DNA of 28,876 bases, from the NCBI GenBank assembly GCA_002354205.1, contig DELD01000071.1, forward strand, positions 1 through 28,876, in the 5' to 3' direction. Below, piece after piece: positions 25,893 to 28,876 of this stretch. How positions within the stretch are numbered: position 1 is the first letter of the stretch; each line of letters starts with the position of its first letter. This DNA is from Micavibrio sp. UBA2705 (GTDB taxonomy: Bacteria > Pseudomonadota > Alphaproteobacteria > Micavibrionales > Micavibrionaceae). A program made the translations under genes and the position numbers. The notes under the pieces are model-generated. The model saw only the letters and a program-made list of their open reading frames with translations, was not told the origin of the DNA and did no database searches.

Positions 25893-25920
25893 ATTAAGCA
25901 AACCTTGTGCATTATGTCAA
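25893..25920 (-). promoter_or_regulatory. Candidate promoter of the ankyrin-like gene
   Basis: On the minus strand a perfect TTGACA (plus coordinates 25915-25920) and CTTAAT (25893-25898) are 16 nt apart, about 50 nt before the chosen start. It lies immediately downstream of the trxA terminator, consistent with a new transcription unit. Confidence 0.48.
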
Positions 25921-25924
25921 CGAC

Positions 25925-25954
25925 AAAAAACCCAGCTAAATAGTTTAGCTGGGT
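25925..25954 (-). terminator. Intrinsic terminator of trxA
   Basis: A perfect 11-bp stem (ACCCAGCTAAA / TTTAGCTGGGT) with a 3-nt loop is followed on the minus strand by TTTTT. It lies 30 nt after the trxA stop codon. Confidence 0.9.
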
Positions 25955-25984
25955 CTTATAAAAATATATTGCTCTTATACGCCG

Positions 25985-26305
25985 TTAAGAAACAGTGCCG
26001 AGCCAATCATTTAGTTGATCTTTATTCATACCGCCAACGCGCGTATCAACCACTTGGCCTTCTTTGAACACCATTAGTGTCGGGATGCCGCGCACATTAT
26101 ACTTCGTTGGTGTTTCTGGGCTGTCTTCAATATTAATTTTAACAACCTTGAACTTATCTGACATTTCAGATGCAACGTCATCTATTAATGGTGACATCGC
26201 TTGACATGGCTGACACCACTCAGCCCAAAAATCTACGACCACAAGGCCATCTGCTTTCAAAACTTCTTTATCGAAATTTGTATCTGTAACTTTTAAACTC
26301 GACAT
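25985..26305 (-). CDS. trxA: Thioredoxin with CQPC active site
   Basis: Cytoplasmic dithiol-disulfide oxidoreductase of the TrxA type; length (106 aa) is canonical. The fold markers are there: VVVDFWAEWC (22-31), the redox pair C31/C34, the buried Asp of VVDFWA (D25), cis-proline in RGIPT (P75) and the GG near the end (GGMNKDQL). The active site reads W-C-Q-P-C instead of the near-universal W-C-G-P-C; the codon is CAG, two substitutions from a Gly codon, so this is not a simple sequencing slip. Changes at this place alter redox potential in known thioredoxins. AAAGGAC 8 nt upstream supports the ATG. It has a promoter of its own and a strong terminator, so it is probably monocistronic. Whether it is the main thioredoxin of the cell cannot be told from this window. 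Confidence 0.93.
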   Translation of the reverse strand: MSSLKVTDTNFDKEVLKADGLVVVDFWAEWCQPCQAMSPLIDDVASEMSDKFKVVKINIEDSPETPTKYNVRGIPTLMVFKEGQVVDTRVGGMNKDQLNDWLGTVS

Positions 26306-26328
26306 AATTTAAGTCCTTTCATTTACGC

Positions 26329-26366
26329 CTCTATAGAGATTATGGTTTTTCTGAGGAAATATTCAA
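26329..26366 (-). promoter_or_regulatory. trxA promoter with palindrome at the predicted start site
   Basis: On the minus strand TTGAAT (plus coordinates 26361-26366) and CATAAT (26339-26344) are 16 nt apart. The 10-bp palindrome CTCTATAGAG (26329-26338) directly follows the -10 and covers the expected transcription start, so it may be an operator. The -35 lies just after the stop codon of the upstream transporter gene. Confidence 0.45.
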
Positions 26367-26369
26367 TAG

Positions 26370-27578
26370 CTAGCTTTCAAATAACCACATATATCCGTAA
26401 GCAACAATAAATGCCGGCAAAGCGGAATAGACGGTTGCCACCACCGCAGCCCTTGGCGCGAGAGCGATTGCGGGGAACAAAGCATCACCATCATTACTAA
26501 TCGCATTGCCAATTTGCGCAGAAAGCGGGATCGCGCCACTTAAGTACGTAGCCGTCACTAGAATTTGCGGCCCGCAGCCGGGTATAAAACCGATAAGGAT
26601 CGCGATTAACGGCAAGTAAAGATGCACACCAGAAAACAAGCCAACAAGATCAATCTGCGTTATATGGAGGGTCATTTCAAAGATAAAAAACGCAAAAACC
26701 ACCCATGTTGTGACAAAATTCGTATCCTGAATAACGCGATGCACGGGATGGTCTTTTTCACTGCTCATATGAATGTTATGTGCTGCGCCATATTGCTCCC
26801 CCGCGCGATGGACTCGAAATACGGATGAATAAACCCACATCAAGCACCCTAAAACAGCGCCTGCTGCGCCAAGATACAGCGCAATGGCGTTATGCATATC
26901 TTCAGAAAGCCAGCCAATCGCGCCAATTTGCAGCGCCCCTAATATGCCCAAAATAAAACCTGGCCCCACGAGGGCGAGCCAAACACAATCAAAACCATTA
27001 AGCCTTAATCTCGACGCATCGCTATCTTCCAAACATTTCGCGCGCGAAATTTCCTCATCCTTCGGGCGCAAATAATCTTGTCCATGCAGCGCATCAATGG
27101 CATAGCCGCTTATTATGCCGACACACACGCCGAGCCCCATAATAAAAAAACCTGTTTGCGGCGCCTGCGCCAATAATAAGAACGCTGCATCGCCCATCGT
27201 CGCCGTTAAAACGGCGACAACACTGCCAAAAGACAAGCGCCCGCGCACATATTGTGTCACGACAATAATCGCGCCGCCGCACCCCGGCAACGCCCCTAAA
27301 AGCGCTGCAATAGGCACTTGTAAGTGCTTATATTTACGTAGAAAAACTTTGGTATTAAGCTTAAAGGCGGATTCTAGCGTATAAAATATGACCAAGGTAA
27401 ACGCAACGAAGACGCTTACCGCAATATAGGCATCGCTCAACACTTTCAAAAACACATGAAAGCTTGCTTGATCCTGTAGCGACAGCGCCAGAACAACAAA
27501 GATACAGATAAGCACTAAATACGAAGATTTCGCGCGCTGCCAAATGGCACTATTTTTCACGGGTTTCAATACATTCAT
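26370..27578 (-). CDS. ArsP_2-type 10-TM putative heavy-metal/manganese exporter
   Basis: Inner-membrane permease of the family annotated as putative 10TM heavy-metal exporter or putative manganese transporter (ArsP_2). The 402-aa protein consists of two related halves: LGALPGCGGAIIVVTQYVRG (94-113) followed by GDAAFLLLA (129-137), and IGFIPGCGPQILVTATYLSG (329-348) followed by NDGDALFPAIALAP (362-375). The PGCG pairs and the Gly-Asp residues are probable substrate-site elements. A soluble loop at about 165-195 and a His-containing loop at about 256-283 (VHRAG, AHNIH, HPVHR) separate the halves. No clear ribosome site precedes the ATG at 27578. It is 48 nt downstream of the asparagine synthase gene on the same strand. 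Substrate is unknown; the metal assignment comes from the family only. Confidence 0.78.
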   Translation of the reverse strand: MNVLKPVKNSAIWQRAKSSYLVLICIFVVLALSLQDQASFHVFLKVLSDAYIAVSVFVAFTLVIFYTLESAFKLNTKVFLRKYKHLQVPIAALLGALPGCGGAIIVVTQYVRGRLSFGSVVAVLTATMGDAAFLLLAQAPQTGFFIMGLGVCVGIISGYAIDALHGQDYLRPKDEEISRAKCLEDSDASRLRLNGFDCVWLALVGPGFILGILGALQIGAIGWLSEDMHNAIALYLGAAGAVLGCLMWVYSSVFRVHRAGEQYGAAHNIHMSSEKDHPVHRVIQDTNFVTTWVVFAFFIFEMTLHITQIDLVGLFSGVHLYLPLIAILIGFIPGCGPQILVTATYLSGAIPLSAQIGNAISNDGDALFPAIALAPRAAVVATVYSALPAFIVAYGYMWLFES

Positions 27579-27626
27579 AACTATAAAACTATACTAAAAA
27601 TTAAATTAAACAATAGACCTTAGGCA

Positions 27627-28876
27627 TTAGGCCATCCAACGCTGATACCACAAATGGAACATAACAAAATTCCAGACCCGCAATGTGTCGGCTTCTGAGC
27701 CCAAGGCCACGCGCCGCCATGCCTTATCAATTAAGCTTAAATCAAAGTAATCATTCGCAGGGCTCGATTTATCATGAATAAGCCCCTCGACCCATGACTT
27801 TAAATCACCGCTCAGCCACGCATTTAATGGCGGGGTGAAGCCTTGTTTTGGCCGTTCAAACAAGTGACGCGGCAAATAACGTGCGAGAAGCTCGCGCACG
27901 ACATATTTCCCCTGCCCTGCATGAATTTTATGCGCGAGCGGCAGTGACCATGCATAATCAAAGACATCAACATCCATAAAGGGCGCACGGCTTTCAATAC
28001 TATTTGCCATGGTTGCGCGGTCAACTTTAACCATCATCCGATCAGGCAAATGCGATAACACATCCCAATATACCATTTGCTCTTCGGGTTTTAAGCCTTG
28101 CAGTTGGCGGCGTATATCTTGGTTCAGCAGCGGTATATCTGCGCTATTCCCAACCAACGATGCGCTATCATGCCATTGCTGCGAGAGTCCGTTATAAAAA
28201 TCATTTAAACTGCTACTATCCATCACCTCAAGCAAACGGTTTATTTTATCATTCTGGCATTGCAGTGATGCGGGCAGTGTTTTTTGCAGCGTCCCCCGCA
28301 AAGCTTTGCGCAAAGGCGCAGGAAGCATGCGCAATTTACGCCAAACTTGCGCCCCTTGATAATGGCGCTTATAGCCTGCGAACATTTCATCGCCGCCATC
28401 ACCCGTTAGCACGACCGTAACATCCTTGCCTGCTTCGCGCGCGATCATAAAGGTCGGGATTTGCGACGCATCCGCGAAAGGTTCATCATAAATATCCGCC
28501 ATTAGCGCAAGGCTGTCTTTCACCGCGCCGCTATCAACATAATATTCATGGTGATCCGTGCCGAGATGCGCGGCAATGGCCTTCGCATGTTCGGCTTCAT
28601 TATATTTGGGCTCATTAAAACCGATTGAGAAAGTTTGTACGGGTGCATTCATCTGCTCTTGCATCAGCGCAACGACCAAAGAAGAATCGATGCCGCCCGA
28701 TAAAAATGCCCCTAACGGCACATCTGAGATTAAGCGGCGCTCAACCGCCTTATGCATTACATGGTCAAGCCCAGAAAGCGCATCATCAAAGCTGCGTTTC
28801 GGGTCGGTATCGGTGCGGCTGGTTTGGATATGCGCCCCCGCATCAAAATAGACCTCGAACAAAGCCGATAAATCCT
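27627..28876 (-). CDS. asnB: Asparagine synthase (glutamine-hydrolysing), 5' end cut by window
   Basis: Only the C-terminal synthetase part is in the window; the reading frame stays open to the right edge, so the N-terminal glutaminase domain (normally starting with a catalytic Cys, about 200 residues) lies outside. Visible are the ATP-pyrophosphatase loop FLSGGIDSSLV (about nt 28677-28709), FSIGFNEPKYNEAEHAKAIA, EYYVD, DEPFADASQIPTFMIAREAG, TGDGGDEMFAGYKRH, and MMVKVDRATMANSIESRAPF. The enzyme amidates aspartate with ATP and glutamine; many AsnB paralogues of this length sit in polysaccharide clusters and may amidate other substrates. The gene order with an envelope gene (uppP) 4 kb away is suggestive only. 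No terminator is visible before the downstream exporter gene. Confidence 0.92.
   Translation of the reverse strand, partial: DLSALFEVYFDAGAHIQTSRTDTDPKRSFDDALSGLDHVMHKAVERRLISDVPLGAFLSGGIDSSLVVALMQEQMNAPVQTFSIGFNEPKYNEAEHAKAIAAHLGTDHHEYYVDSGAVKDSLALMADIYDEPFADASQIPTFMIAREAGKDVTVVLTGDGGDEMFAGYKRHYQGAQVWRKLRMLPAPLRKALRGTLQKTLPASLQCQNDKINRLLEVMDSSSLNDFYNGLSQQWHDSASLVGNSADIPLLNQDIRRQLQGLKPEEQMVYWDVLSHLPDRMMVKVDRATMANSIESRAPFMDVDVFDYAWSLPLAHKIHAGQGKYVVRELLARYLPRHLFERPKQGFTPPLNAWLSGDLKSWVEGLIHDKSSPANDYFDLSLIDKAWRRVALGSEADTLRVWNFVMFHLWYQRWMA

Noticed and set aside
1..28876. tRNA, rRNA, CRISPR arrays, riboswitches and insertion sequences
   Set aside because: Reading both strands found no cloverleaf, regular spaced repeats, transposase, or terminal inverted repeats.

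Overview
The window looks like a piece of chromosome from a moderate- to low-GC Gram-negative bacterium, most likely an alphaproteobacterium. The support is indirect: housekeeping genes of proteobacterial type (typA, ettA, uppP, trxA), two ELM1-like proteins (a family typical of Alphaproteobacteria and plant mitochondria), and a set of DotA/TraY inner-membrane proteins of type IVB secretion. A free-living or epibiotic lineage is plausible, but the genus cannot be fixed from the sequence alone. I see no tRNA, rRNA, CRISPR array, insertion sequence or integration scar.

Layout. 1-2003: typA with a bidirectional terminator. 2045-6715 (minus strand): an unrecognised 169-aa protein, a secreted YceI-like lipocalin, and a stress block made of a TerA-like protein, a CaCA-type Na+/Ca2+ antiporter and a long TerD-domain protein; the last two are 3 nt apart. 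6838-8499: ettA, an ABC-F ribosome factor. 8560-10676 (minus strand): two tandem ELM1-like paralogues overlapping by 10 nt. 10881-22770 (plus strand): four consecutive large DotA/TraY-family genes (919, 983, 961 and 1043 aa) ending at a bidirectional terminator. 22837-28876 (minus strand): uppP, a 688-aa ankyrin-like protein with an unassigned Cys/His-rich C-terminal domain, a thioredoxin with a CQPC active site, a 10-TM ArsP_2-type metal exporter, and the 3' part of an asparagine synthase cut by the window edge.

The centre of interest is the DotA array. Each paralogue keeps the same architecture: two N-terminal hydrophobic segments ending in an A-x-A tripeptide, a DIAxxxLDxxFGxPG-like motif, a second membrane pair, a large periplasmic region with four similarly ordered cysteines and a near-invariant GWAGAG core, then a strongly conserved C-terminal membrane bundle ending in ILRW(M/V)G. 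Legionella-type systems carry one DotA, so four in a row suggest a hetero-oligomeric channel, substrate- or partner-specific channels, or alternately used subunits. No other Dot/Icm gene is in the window. The adjacent ankyrin-like protein is a candidate secreted substrate, by proximity and architecture only.

Functional links elsewhere are modest: the TerA/CaCA/TerD block suggests a calcium- or metal-linked envelope stress response, and uppP and the asparagine synthase fit cell-envelope or surface-polymer metabolism. Promoter calls are from consensus matching by eye and should be read as candidates.
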